From: Hydractinia symbiolongicarpus
Taxonomy: Eukaryota > Cnidaria > Hydrozoa > Anthoathecata > Hydractiniidae
Reading direction: 5' to 3'
DNA: 64,000 nt
Assembly: GCF_029227915.1 (NCBI RefSeq)
Contig: NC_079882.1
Span: 5,022,001 to 5,086,000 of the forward strand
The position numbers and the translations under genes were made by a program. Below, in pieces: positions 51,315 to 61,919 of this stretch. The notes beneath the pieces are model-generated. The model had not been told where the DNA came from. It was given only the letters and a program-made list of their open reading frames with translations, and made no database searches. The stretch's first letter is position 1. The number at the start of each line of letters is the position of its first letter.

Positions 51315-52267
51315 AGGCCGTTTCACATTACAGAAATATATTGAATCCAACATATTGGAAATTATTGATAACTATTGAAAAATATTGCCTCAATTAATTG
51401 ACATAATGTGAAACCAACTTTTGAGACACGTTCGAAAAAACATTACGCAATCGCTTTCAATACTTGTCAAGACTTTTTAATTCAAACACGGTTTGAATTA
51501 AAAAATATTGCAAGGGAAATTCTTTTGTTGTGAGAACCCTCAATTGTTCTCCGAACAATAGAAAAATCGAATCAGCAAAGTATTCGAAATTTGTCTGTCT
51601 GAAATAAACAGTAAATGAAACATACGATCGAAGATAAAAGATGGAGCAAAATAACATTTATTATTTTGAAAGTCAGCCACACGATTTTGCTACGAATGAT
51701 CAAATACTATTTCCTCAAGCTACGACGCAACAGCAACATGCCGCACATGTCTTCACTCAAAGCTCACCAAAACCAACCTCGTCAATCTTGAGCCAAAACA
51801 CACAAATATTCGGTCAGAGCGTGCCACAGCAACTTCAACCTTCACTCAGCCCCGTATTTCAAAATCCAGAAGATGAAACTTCTGCGAAACCTCAGAAGCG
51901 AGGAAGAAAAGGCTTGAAACATGAGAAAGTTTGGAGTAGTGGTGAAACTGAACATTTGATAAATTTGTGGTCACAACACAAAGTTCTATACAAAGTTAGT
52001 TGCCCAGGATATATGGACAAAAACAAAAAACAACTGGCACTTGTAGCGATTGCAGCCGAGCTAAATTGTAGCGAGAGTGAAGTACAAAAGAAGATGCACA
52101 GCATGAAGACTTAAATGGACATTTAAAGAGACATTTAAAGAGACAATTTGCAATAATTCGAAATATTTTCCAATATAATGAATTCAATAATTTTCAATTG
52201 ATATCATTATTCATAAATATATTGCTGTCAATATTTTTCTATATATTGCTGTAATGTGAAACGGCCT
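51315..52267. mobile_element. PIF/Harbinger derivative 1 (carries the Myb-like gene)
   Basis: Both termini are AGGCCGTTTCACATTACAG in inverted orientation, flanked by TAA direct repeats (51312-51314 and 52268-52270). A 3-bp TWA site is diagnostic for PIF/Harbinger. The interior holds the Myb/SANT-like accessory frame. The right-hand 170 bp match the transposase-side end of the neighbouring derivative, so the transposase gene has been deleted. Subterminal regions contain further palindromic TATATTG/CAATATA motifs. Confidence 0.85.
51641..52114 (+). CDS. Harbinger accessory Myb/SANT-like protein, C-truncated
   Basis: A 157-aa frame from the ATG at 51641. The N-terminal 80 residues are Gln/Ser/Pro-rich and disordered, followed by a basic PQKRGRKGLKHEK stretch. 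A trihelix of Myb/MADF type follows from about residue 92 (WSSGETEHLINLWSQHKVLY, then IAAELNCSESEVQKKMHSMK). Autonomous Harbingers encode such a protein to bind the ends and import the transposase. The frame stops at the deletion junction, just inside what should be the end of the domain. An N-terminal copy of the same gene is repeated on the minus strand at 52894-53127. Confidence 0.7.
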   Translation: MEQNNIYYFESQPHDFATNDQILFPQATTQQQHAAHVFTQSSPKPTSSILSQNTQIFGQSVPQQLQPSLSPVFQNPEDETSAKPQKRGRKGLKHEKVWSSGETEHLINLWSQHKVLYKVSCPGYMDKNKKQLALVAIAAELNCSESEVQKKMHSMKT

Positions 52268-52514
52268 TAAATTCAACATGTTGCACTGCATGCACTGTTT
52301 GTTTTTGTTCTTCTTTGCAACATGAAAGAATAATGCTAAAGGCCGTTTCACATTACAGCAATATATAGAAAAATATTGACAGCAATATATTTATGAATAA
52401 TGATATCAATTGAAAATTATTGAATTCATTATATTGGAAAATATTTCGAATTATTGCAAATTGTCTCTTTAAATGTCTCTTTAAATGTCCATTTAAATTT
52501 TGTTGTAATTCAAA

Positions 52515-52926
52515 ATGTCTGAGGAACAGAGAAAAGCGGTTGCTGCGATTATTATTGCTACAACTTTACTTCCGACAAACTTTTCCAAACCTAAGGTTAC
52601 GCGTAGAATTTGGGTGAAGGAGTGGATGAAAAAACGAAAATCGATCGGTGTTTACGATAACTTAGTGCAAGAACTACGTTTGTATGACGAAGAGAGTTTC
52701 CGCAAATACCTGCGAATGAGCCCAGACATATATGAGGTGAATATAATTTTTAACTTGATATTCATGTGAAATAATTCTGAGTTTGATCTAAAACAATCCT
52801 TTTGTTTAGCTTTTACTTGAGAAAGTCAGAAGTAAATTAACGAAGAAGACAACGCATTTACGGAAACCTTTGGAGCCGGAGTTGAAGCTGACATTAATAT
52901 GGATTTTGAAATACGGGGCTGAGTAA
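52515..52926 (+). pseudogene. Harbinger transposase N-terminus, truncated
   Basis: Exon 1 is 52515-52736 and exon 2 is 52810-52926, with a 73-bp intron (GTGAAT...TTTAG) in phase 0. Residues such as WVKEWMKKRKSIGVYDNLVQ, then ELRLYDEESFRKYLRMSP and LLEKVRSKLTKKTTHLRKP, are the N-terminal DNA-binding part of HARBI1-like transposases. After ELKLTLI the sequence crosses the deletion junction into antisense Myb DNA and stops at 52926. No catalytic DDE residues remain. Confidence 0.75.
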
Positions 52927-53127
52927 AGGTTGAAGTTGCTGTGGCACGCTCTGACCGAATATTTGTGTGTTTTGGCTCAAGATTGACGAGGTTGGTTTTG
53001 GTGAGCTCTGAGTGAAGACATGTGCGGCATGTTGCTGTTGCGTCGTAGCTTGAGGAAATAGTATTTGATCATTCGTAGCAAAATCGTGTGGCTGACTTTC
53101 AAAATAATAAATTTTATTTTGCTCCAT
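52894..53127 (-). pseudogene. Harbinger Myb-like protein, N-terminal fragment
   Basis: 77 residues nearly identical to the start of the 51641-52114 product (one clear change at residue 5 and one near the end), ending in FQNPY at the deletion junction. The DNA-binding trihelix is absent. Confidence 0.8.
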
Positions 53128-53929
53128 CTTTTATCTTCGATCGTATGTTTCATTTACTGTTTATTTCAGACAGACAAATTTTGAATACTTTGCTAATTCG
53201 ATTTTTCTATTGTTCGGAGAACAATTGAGTCTTCTCACAACAAAAGAATTTCCCTTGCAATATTTTTTAATTCAAACCGTGTTTGAATTAAAAAGTCTTG
53301 ACAAGTATTGAAAGCGATTGCGTAATGTTTTTTCGAACGTGTCTCAAGAGTTGGTTTCACATTATGTCAATTAATTGAGGCAATATTTTTCAATAGTTAT
53401 CAATAATTTCCAATATATTGGATTCAATATATTTCTGTAATGTGAAACGGCCTTAAGTCGCTGCAGTGACTGTTGTCTTCAATACCGCTCGATGAAAATT
53501 TGCAAAGACAAGAGTCACTTGTGATGGGAATAGGTGGTCTGCCCCATGTTGAATATCATAATTTAATGAGGGTACATATTTTATAGGTAAGTTAAAAATA
53601 GAGTTTACGGAGCGTTGATTAAACTGGCGGTATAGAAAATATTGATATTTAATTATTTATTTGTGAGAACGTTCTGAAAATATTTTTGGCTTCAAAATGT
53701 GAATAAATTAAAAAAGTCCCAAGCTTTCTTCGAAGCTATGCGATTACTACAACACAACAAGGGGCACTTATTTTAGTTTACTGACCTTGCAAGGGGCCGC
53801 TTATTTAAATTCACGGAAAAGATCAAGGATGATCAATTTTTGATTCGGCGTTTTAACAATAGTCCCCCCCTTATTGTTTAACCGCCTCGATCACCCCTTC
53901 ACGAAAAGCGAATATATAATTATCGCCCA

Positions 53930-54022
53930 ACCTCGTCCCCAGGGCATATTGTATCTTTTTTGACCATCGCGGTCCGAGGCTCATCAGAAAAGATACAAGA
54001 TGGCATGGGAACGAGGTTTGTT
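53930..54022. repeat. Compact foldback MITE (AACCTCGTCCCCAGGGC)
   Basis: AACCTCGTCCCCAGGGC at the left and GGGAACGAGGTT at the right are inverted copies. The inner parts TTGTATCTTTT and AAAAGATACAAGA also pair, so the element is a near-complete hairpin of about 90 bases. Confidence 0.6.
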
Positions 54023-54866
54023 ATAGCCGTGTAATAGTGTGCTTTATCGAGAATTTGCATGCAAGCGCATACGCAAAGTCCTCATTTCGTGCATTCAGTG
54101 AACGGATATGCGCATGTTTATAAACGGTGCTTCGTTTCGCGTCCTGCTTTCGTTTTTGGCGAATTCAATTTATAATCTAAATTTTGGTAATGGCAAATCC
54201 CTTTTTATTGAAAGCAGCTGTTGTTTTTTATAACAGTAAAAATAAAAATATTTTATATATAGAATTCACATAAATTTTTCATTTAATGTGTAACTATTTT
54301 GCTTGGGATGAATAGAGAAAAAAATATGATTGAAGCATTTTCAATCGAAAAATAACGCTTCTCACTAATGAAAAATAAGTCAATCAATGTTTAGTGCTAT
54401 TGAGTAAATGCCGCATTTTATTGACTTATTTATCACTAATCCACCCTGGCACAAGGTTCAAATTTGCAGACTCCTCTCTCCTTTTAACCCCCATTTATGG
54501 ACCAATGCCACCAAAAATTTTACCAGCAACCCACAAACATTTAAAACGAAACTTGTACAGCCTAGGATAGGTTAACATTTTCCCCCAACTAGGACCATAT
54601 TAATGTCTGTTATTTATCCAATTAAAACTGAGAAGTTACTATATTGGAACATTTTCAGCAAACTCAACCAAAACACATAAATATATCCGTATTCTACTCT
54701 GGTTATTATTTTTTTTGAAACTCAAATGTTTATACACACACAAAATACTTTTATGCAGGAATGTTTAAACCCATAACAATATGTGTAGTGACACAACAAG
54801 AGAAGCAACAAAAAGAATAACAGGTTTGTGTCGCCATAAAAACAGTTCTGGCTGAGAATATCCTTG

Positions 54867-55904
54867 TTAATCATTGACAAAAAAATTTACTATAGTCTCA
54901 TATGTTAGAAACATTATGACCGTATTTGGAACTTGTCTCATTAGATGCGCTCCCATGCCTCCATACAAACCAGCCATTTGTTCTTCTTTATAAACTTTTG
55001 CAAGTGTTTGAAAGAATCCATAATATTTTTTCTTGCCACCTAGCTTTGAAGATTCTTGTCGTAACCTAGTTCTAGCAACTTCATGAGGGTAAACAGATAC
55101 AGTTGCAATAGACTTTGCAAGAAATGCTGCAGTAATATAGTCTATGGAAGTAAGTTTTTCATCTAAAACCTTTACATCTGTCAGGAAAATCTTTAGCTTT
55201 TCATACAACACAAAATAGACCATTGTTTCTGCTGCACCAATATAGGATGCAGACAAACCACGATAAAACCCTCGTATTCCTTCATTTTGAAAAACCTCCT
55301 TAATTACCTCTACCAAAGGTCTTCTTTTGCCCGTCGAAGTCATATCTAGCTGCAGACGTGTTTTTAAAAACCATATAGGATTTGTCATTGTTGACGTCAA
55401 CCAACTTGCACTTAATGCTGAAAGCATATGTGTCCATGAACTGTTGGAAAGATGAGTAGAAGTTAGAAATGTTTTAGTTTTAGTATAAACAGAAAAATAT
55501 ATCGCTCTACTTGGAGCAATTCCAATTAAGTTTGGAACCAGTCCCTTGTAAAGGGCACCTATGCCCTCAGTTTTTACCATGTGCTTGATATAGCAAAAAA
55601 CGTTAAGTCCAAAGCGATTTGAATTCATATTAATCACAGTAGATTGTGAGGTAGTACTGGCTAAAGCTGTTGATGAAACATTTCTTGTCTGTAGACTTAG
55701 CATTGATGACTGTAATCGCGTTTGAACAACATCTAGTGGACATGTCACAACTACGCCAGCAGTGCCACCAACTCCACCAGCAATAAAGTTTATAAAAATA
55801 CTCCGTTGACTTGAAGGAGAAGGTTTCCCAGATTGTTTGACTTGAGTACTCGACATCACAGACGACTGCGATTTTTTTGTAGCAGTATTTGCTGAATGTA
55901 ACAT
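54867..55904 (-). CDS. SLC25A36: Mitochondrial pyrimidine-nucleotide carrier, SLC25A33/36 type (intronless)
   Basis: Inner-mitochondrial-membrane transporter of cytosine, uracil and thymine nucleotides. The ATG at 55904 gives 345 aa. There are three tandem carrier repeats, each with the Px(D/E)xx(K/R) signature: CPLDVVQTRLQ near 55-65, NPIWFLKTRLQLD near 180-192, and YPHEVARTRLRQE near 275-287. The NPIWFLKTRLQ form and GFYRGLSASYIGAAETMVYF are characteristic of the SLC25A33/36 branch within the family. A Ser/Thr-rich N-terminal extension of about 35 residues and a Ser-rich loop after the first signature make it longer than the 311-321 aa I recall for the human proteins. The gene is a single exon. 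A33 and A36 cannot be separated by eye, so the symbol is approximate. Confidence 0.9.
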   Translation of the reverse strand: MLHSANTATKKSQSSVMSSTQVKQSGKPSPSSQRSIFINFIAGGVGGTAGVVVTCPLDVVQTRLQSSMLSLQTRNVSSTALASTTSQSTVINMNSNRFGLNVFCYIKHMVKTEGIGALYKGLVPNLIGIAPSRAIYFSVYTKTKTFLTSTHLSNSSWTHMLSALSASWLTSTMTNPIWFLKTRLQLDMTSTGKRRPLVEVIKEVFQNEGIRGFYRGLSASYIGAAETMVYFVLYEKLKIFLTDVKVLDEKLTSIDYITAAFLAKSIATVSVYPHEVARTRLRQESSKLGGKKKYYGFFQTLAKVYKEEQMAGLYGGMGAHLMRQVPNTVIMFLTYETIVNFFVND

Positions 55905-56344
55905 CTTATCTGGGTATCTATAGCTAGCTAACTTTTTGGAAGCACGAGCTTAAAATACCACAGAGCTGATAAACTAGGATATCTTACTATTTCATAATTG
56001 CTATACAGGATATAGTCATCTAGCACGTCCCATCACTTTCCTTGAAATGTTGATGGAACAAACATGGAGAATTTTATTAAAAAAAAATTAACCAGCTACG
56101 TGCGCTGGTTTTAATCGTAACTTAATGTAATAATTTCAAACCTCGTGAATGGTTGATGAACTTCAGTCCCAACCCTTAGTTTTTAGGAATTTTAAGATGT
56201 CAGACTTTTGCAAAACCACACTCTCTTTAGAAACCTTTTTTCCGCATCATTAACGGAAAACAAAAGATGTCGGATAACAAAAGATGCTGGAAGCGCAAGG
56301 TTGGGTGTAAAAGATGAAAAATATCTTTTAAATAAGAAAACGGT

Positions 56345-56570
56345 CCCTCAACCTCATCCCCAAGGATGTTGGGGCCACTCGATATGTTTGCAAGCAAAAG
56401 TTTGTTATATTCCACGTGGAACGTGAATATCAGATCAAGGGTTTGAGCAGCCTTGTCAGCCCATTGAAGCCATCTACTACTGAACGCAAATCGGCTTATG
56501 TGGCAGGCAAGTAGAGCAACTCTCTGCAATGTCACATAGAAACCCTCGTTCCCAGGGATTTTTGCCCCTG
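56345..56570. repeat. MITE of the CAACCTCGTTCCCAGGG family
   Basis: CAACCTCATCCCCAAGG at 56348 and AACCCTCGTTCCCAGGG at 56541, each followed by short self-complementary stretches (AAGGATGTTGGGGCC and GGGATTTTTGCCCC). They read in the same direction, so these may be two adjacent partial copies rather than one element. Confidence 0.35.
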
Positions 56571-57134
56571 GTAGCATGACCAATATATGGTGACATGCAA
56601 ATAACGCTTTAAAGGAGAGGCGAACTGCTGAATAAAATTTTATGATAAGTGTTGATTTTAAAGACCAGGCTGATTGGCTTGCTCACTTGCTCCATCAACT
56701 ATAACTATAAACCAAACATCATTTTGTTTACATTTTTGTGAGTGCTGAATCATTTTTAATTGAGTATTTTTACGCATTTGTCAAACGGGTGGCTAAATTA
56801 AAAAACAATGGGATATATTTCTTTTTATTGTGATGGTCACGGGGTCAATGTACACAAGGTTGAAGATCAAAATGGCAAAAATGTTGAACAACATTTAAAA
56901 AACAAATTTTATTATTTTGTACTACTTAACTTGCCAATAAAATAGCGAGTAAAGATAAAGAAATTAAAAAAGGAAGAAAGATGAAGCTACCATATTGCAC
57001 GTTCGATTTGTTATTGAAGGTTTCCGGTCTGTATATTTATTCAAATTTGGCGCCATCTCTTGATAACAAACTTTATCGTTCGAAGTTGGTAGTATGTTGT
57101 GGAAAAGGGACTCAAAACATGAATAATATAGTTG

Positions 57135-57335
57135 ATATAGGTGAACATTTATCATAGCACATCCGTATTTCATTCTGAACAGAGAATGCTTCACCCCGAT
57201 CAGACCTCTGATAATGACGGGCAAGTATAATGCGTGTAAGTCATATTGAAGAAGAACTACTTTGTTCATCTCTGTTGTTCATTCTCTGTTGAGAATGAAA
57301 TACGGATCTGCTATGATAAATGTTCACCTATATGT
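57135..57335. repeat. Inverted repeat pair A (about 55-bp arms)
   Basis: The left arm 57135-57188 (ATATAGGTGAACATTTATCA, ATCCGTATTTCATTCT) is matched in inverted orientation by 57279-57335 (AGAATGAAATACGGATC, TGATAAATGTTCACCTATAT). Three or four differences separate the arms, so the repeat is fairly young. Confidence 0.75.
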
Positions 57336-57499
57336 ATACACATCATCCGGATAAACTATTTGAGTTCATCCCTAACATATTGCCGCACGTAGTGTAGTGG
57401 GTTCGTCTGCGTTTCCCAGTTCTGGGGACCGCGGATCGAATCCCGCTTGCTGCTTAGCAGTATGTTAGTGATGAACAAAGTAGTTCTTCTTCAATATGA
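57240..57499. repeat. Inverted repeat pair B overlapping pair A
   Basis: TCATATTGAAGAAGAACTAC, then TTTGTTCATC, at 57241-57270 is repeated exactly in inverted orientation at 57470-57499. The interval encloses the right arm of pair A and a tRNA-like head. The crossed (not nested) arrangement of pairs A and B implies two events. Confidence 0.75.
57381..57453 (+). repeat. tRNA-like sequence inside the inverted repeat
   Basis: TAGTGTAGTGG fits the box A consensus exactly and GGATCGAATCC is close to the box B consensus, with spacing as in a tRNA. A CCCAG/CTGGG hairpin lies between them. The putative acceptor arms (GCCGCAC and TTGCTGC) pair imperfectly. A tRNA-derived SINE head or tRNA pseudogene is likelier than a functional tRNA. 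Confidence 0.45.
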
Positions 57500-59107
57500 A
57501 TATTGTTGATGGTGATGACAGATATTTCGTTAGTTCAAAGAAGTTTAAACGAAGGTTATAAAAAGTTGTTACTATTATAGTACGTAAAATATTCATGGTT
57601 ATCTCAAGTAAAAGATGTCATTTTTGATGCTTACTAAAAAGTACATTTAAAACCTACTTATTTTCACCCGATACAGCCATGGAATTTCTATAAAAATGTT
57701 GTTAGAAAGATATATAGGTAGTTAGTCGTGAAATATAGTTTTTTATTTGGTATTATAGTAGTTATCTTAGCAGATTTTAGGATTTAGAAATCTATATATA
57801 TTTTTCTCTCGCTTAAAATTTATTTTCTGGCTGCCACAAAATAGTTTCTTGTTCGCCTCTCCTTTAAGTAATTTCAGCTTTAGTAGCCTTTATTTTTTGT
57901 CTCCTACGTACAAAAAATCGTGAATTATTAGGAATTTGCAAAATACGCGAAAACTGGTTCTCGCGAAAATTAGGTTCAAATTTTACAAATTGTTTTTGCC
58001 CTTAAATATGTATTATATGCAGATATTTGAAATATAAAATATAAAAAAACCTAAAATCAAGAATAAAGAATAAAAGATATAACTAACTAAATAAAAAAAG
58101 CTTAAATAGGACGATGAGAAAGATTAGACACTCTGTTGCATAGTGCAGGTAAAAATATAAACATATAAAACAGGTGGAATTGTAATTTAAAGTTTCCCTT
58201 CTTCATGAAGTGTTCTGGCAGTTCATTGTGACATTTTGCTTGGTCTAGGAAGGTATTATTCTTACTAGATTTAAACACAGCCACAGAAAGACCGCAGGTT
58301 TCTTCTCGGTTCAGCAGTCCCGACATGAAAGTTTTCTGGGTGTGGATGGACCAGTTTTACCGTATGTCCGATTAACGACAAGCAGCTTTGCTTAACGACA
58401 GCGACTATTGTTGCGCAATGCGGGAAGACATTTTATTACATTGTTTATGTGTACATTGTAGGGTTTTAATTAAAATGTATTTCAAGTAGCTTTAAATCGG
58501 CTTTTTGTTCGATGGATTTGACAGAGAAACGAAAGTGGAGCCTATTTTTATCTTAAGGCGACGTACTTAGCGTTGTGGATAAAAGATTATGATTGAAATT
58601 TCTCACAGTGTAAAAAGTAGGTTGTTGTCATGTGACCAAGCGAAAAGTTTATTTATGTCGATTTTACTTCTTTTGCATTTTCGTGGAATTAATTTTCGCG
58701 GTTGACTAAGGGCAATGGATTCTGCAATAATTTAGTTTTGCCAGTAATAAAGAATTAAATTTCTCCAAAAATGAAATAAAAAAAAATTCAGAGCTAGAGT
58801 TGCTATTTTAGACACACTTTATTTAATGTGTAAACAATTCTCACCCTATTCACTATTAAAGCTAATTCTTCATCACTCAGGTTTATTCCAACTTGTAATG
58901 GTCTTGGAACAAGAGGTTTCATAAGATAACAAATTGCAAATACATTGGTCATCGTGCGTTCCAAGAAAATTATTTCTTAGATAATCTCCACAGAGCAAAG
59001 AAGATATGTTGTGGGAGGGATCTAACTTCGTGAAGAAAACAATACGCGAAAAATGTTGTCCAACATTTATTAATTTATTAACACGATCAGTTATAATAAG
59101 ACAGACG

Positions 59108-59487
59108 AATGCGACTACGAATGCGACTACAAGTGACTACGAATGCGACTACAAGTGACTGCAAATGCGATTACGAATGACTATGAATGGGACTACGAGC
59201 GACTACGAGTACTAAAAGTGAGTACGGGTGACTACAAATGGGACTACGAGTGACTACGAGTACTACGAGTGAGTACTAGTGACTACGAGTGATTCCAAAT
59301 GGGACTACGAGTGGCTACAAATTGGACTACGAGTGACTTCAAATGGGACTGTGAGTGACTACGAGTACTACGAGTGAGTACGGGTGATTATGAGTGATTC
59401 CAAATGGAACTACGAGTGGCTACAAATTGGACTACGAGTGACTTCAAATGGGACTGTGAGTGACTACGAGTGACTACGTGACTACAA
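59108..59487. repeat. Minisatellite (GACTACGAGT)n, left arm
   Basis: About 35 imperfect copies of a 10-bp unit, with interspersed GACTACAAATGG variants and higher-order repeats of about 100 bp (the block with GGCTACAAATTGGACTACG occurs twice). Confidence 0.85.
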
Positions 59488-59603
59488 AAACAAATTTAAC
59501 AAAGAGGGTAAATAAAAAATACCAATAAAATATTAAAAAAAATGTAAATTACCCTCAGTGTTCTCAACATCCCTAAAAACCTAACGAAAAGAACAGCTAA
59601 ATT

Positions 59604-60393
59604 CAGGGGCGGATACAGGTTTAAAAAGTCCTTAGTCAAAATTTCACTGAAGCCGAAATTTTTTTGTCGCAAATGCCCCAATTTTCATTTTTTAATGCAA
59701 TTACCAGACACCTATTTCATAAGAATAAATTGAAAGAAAAAACAACATAAATCTATCTACTTTTTCATAGCATCTAGTATTCCAAAATAATGTTTTTTAA
59801 TAACCCATAAAAATCTTCTTTCTTCTTTCCTTTTTTTTTGCACATCACGTAATGTAGAAAACCATGGAAAAATTGAATCTAACATGAAATGGGTCAAATT
59901 GAGCAAATTGTCAAAACCAGCCAATGGAATAATGAATGAATCTATCAAATCTGACACCTTTAAACAAAACATCTGTATACCGGGTTGACATCAAAAAATT
60001 ATATAAAAACAATTTTAAAAAGGAATGTGCAAGAACTATTTCAGTAAAAAATACATAAAAAAAAATTATATGGCATATAAGAAACAAGGCTCAAAAAGTA
60101 AATTTATAAACTGAAAGTGCTCTTGCTGAAAAACAGCATTAAGATATAAATTAGGGGTTGTGCTCAAAGCATTTTAATAAAATAGGAGTTAGGACTTCAG
60201 AAAATCCAAAGTTGAGAAACTATCAGGGTGAACCTAAGATGTTAAGTGTATAATTACCAACTTAAAAGTAAGACTTAGTAAAAGATGAGTAAGTATGGGT
60301 AAGTATGGGTAAGTAAGGATAAAGAAATTGTCTGTTATACAGGTAGACAATTTACTTTCATCACTTGACGTCTTTGACGTGTATCCGGCCCTG
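59604..60393. mobile_element. hAT-like element, 790 bp, 5-bp target duplication
   Basis: The left end is CAGGGGCGGATACAG and the right end, reverse-complemented, is CAGGGCCGGATACAC. AAATT flanks both ends directly (59599-59603 and 60394-60398). A 71-codon minus-strand frame at 59757-59972 is unrecognised. The element lies inside the foldback element, so it is younger than it. Confidence 0.6.
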
Positions 60394-60914
60394 AAATTAT
60401 GTGTTTCAAAGCGACATTCGTAAGCCATCGGATTTTTTACCCGATTGGATCAACTTTCTTTGCTCATGAGGAAAGAGCTTGACTCAACACAACTCAAAAA
60501 ATGTCTAAAAAAATATGACCTATAAAATAAATATTTCAAAACTAGAAAGTTGCTGATAGCAGAGCAAGTATATTTTCTTCAAATTTCTGAGCAAGATCAT
60601 TTGAGATGTTTACATTGTCATGGACCTCACTGCGTTCGGCCCATATGTCATGATCTCGGTCTACATTTTCCCGTATAGACCGGCTAAACGGTTAATTAGC
60701 CACTAATACTCACTTCAAAAATCTCTATCCAAACACACTTCTAATTTATCTCTCTTCAATGTCAACTCGCACGCTACATGTTTTCTCGTTTTCACAAACA
60801 GGTGTTATTTTGAGTGAGATCACAGAAGCGTTTTCAAATAATCGTGTCAGATGTTTTAGCATAACATAACACCAGGAACTAATTATCACCCTGTAATTTA
60901 ACTAATTCTTGCTC

Positions 60915-61135
60915 GTAGTCTCCTGTAGTCACTCGCAGTACTCGCATTCTTACTCTTAGTCAGTCGTAGTAAGTCGTACTACTGTAGTCCTACTCGTAGT
61001 CACTCGTAGTCACCCGTAATACTTGTAGTTTGACTCGCAGTCACTCGTAGTCACCCGTGATACTTGTAGCTTGACTCGTAGTCACTCGTAGTCACCCGTA
61101 ATACTTGTAGTTTGACTCGTAGTCACTCGTAGTCA
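60915..61135. repeat. Minisatellite (ACTCGTAGTC)n, right arm
   Basis: The same 10-bp motif as the left arm in reverse complement, here organised into roughly 40-bp higher-order units (ACCCGTAATACTTGTAGTTTG) repeated about three times. Confidence 0.85.
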
Positions 61136-61919
61136 CATTCATCTCTCTTATTATAACTGATCTAAACCCCATTAAAATTTCGAACACTTTCGAATGTATC
61201 TGTTTAAGACAAATGCACTCCTTTGAATTTATAAGAACAGTGTTTTTTCGTTTCAACATAAATATTCTTAACCTTTGGACAAAATTCATCCCGATATAAG
61301 TTTGGCACGATTGATCCCCGTCTATGCCCCTAATAACCATTTGCTTAAACTTTCGTTTTTTATCCATGTCTCTTCAAGTCCACAATAAAATTTTGCAAGG
61401 CAGTGGAATAAAAACATTCAAAAAAGTGCCAGATCCACAATCATAAAATGCTTTTCATTGCAATATAAATTCATCCAACCAACAAAAAACACGTTTTACG
61501 TCTGAAATAACTGGAAGGAAAAGATATTTATTTCCTGATAATTAGGGAATAGGTCAGGTATTGGGATAAGATAGCTCTGAATACTGTATTTGGCGTTTTT
61601 TGTCACAAGATCACTGTTACATGTTGAACTCTTTAAAGAAAATCCTTATTGATTTTTGAGTCCAAAATATTGCCAGATCAGTTATGTATGGGTTTAAGGT
61701 AATAGATTGTACAATAATGACTATCAAAATATTTTTTAATTTTTAGTGGAATTTCACTTTTTGTCAGAACTATTGGTAACATACGTTATAAATCTTCTAA
61801 AAGAAAGAATTTGTTTAATGAGGCTGAAAAAGAGGCGTAGGTTGTAGTCAAAATCCACGATTTCCATGTATAATAAAGAAATAAGACCACTGTTTTTGGT
61901 AGATAATACTATTAGTCAT

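Larger units (their letters stand above)
52340..53453. mobile_element. PIF/Harbinger derivative 2 (transposase 5' end plus inverted Myb 5' end)
   Basis: It has the same AGGCCGTTTCACATTACAG termini and is flanked by TAA (52337-52339 and 53454-53456). It lies 66 bp from derivative 1 and in the opposite orientation. It carries the first two exons of a Harbinger transposase on the plus strand, joined near 52901 to the reversed 5' part of the Myb gene. The DDE nuclease domain and the end of the Myb gene are deleted. Confidence 0.85.
55905..59084. other. Intergenic with MITE debris, no gene seen
   Basis: Contains CAACCTCRTYCCCAGGG-type ends at 56345 and 56545 and the nested inverted repeats at 57.1-57.5 kb, listed separately. 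A minus-strand frame at 58102-58326 encodes FLDQAKCHNELPEHF. That faintly resembles the C-terminal tail of non-LTR reverse transcriptases (xWNxLPxxl), but it is too short to call. Confidence 0.4.
59085..61162. mobile_element. Foldback element with minisatellite arms
   Basis: The outermost 27 bases are inverted repeats: GATCAGTTATAATAAGACAG at 59085 matches the reverse complement of the sequence ending at 61162. Just inside each end lies the same minisatellite in opposite orientation: GACTACGAGT units at 59108-59487 and ACTCGTAGTC units at 60915-61135. The roughly 1.4-kb centre is non-coding and contains a hAT-like insertion. The structure matches foldback-type DNA elements, whose long inverted ends are built of short tandem repeats. 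No target duplication was found. Confidence 0.65.

Noticed and set aside
56208-56583. Frames of 72 and 118 residues near the carrier gene
   Set aside because: They overlap MITE ends of the CAACCTCGTCCCCAGGG family and show no domain.
57381-57453. Functional tRNA gene
   Set aside because: Box A and B are good, but the acceptor arms pair poorly and the anticodon arm is not canonical; it lies inside repeats.
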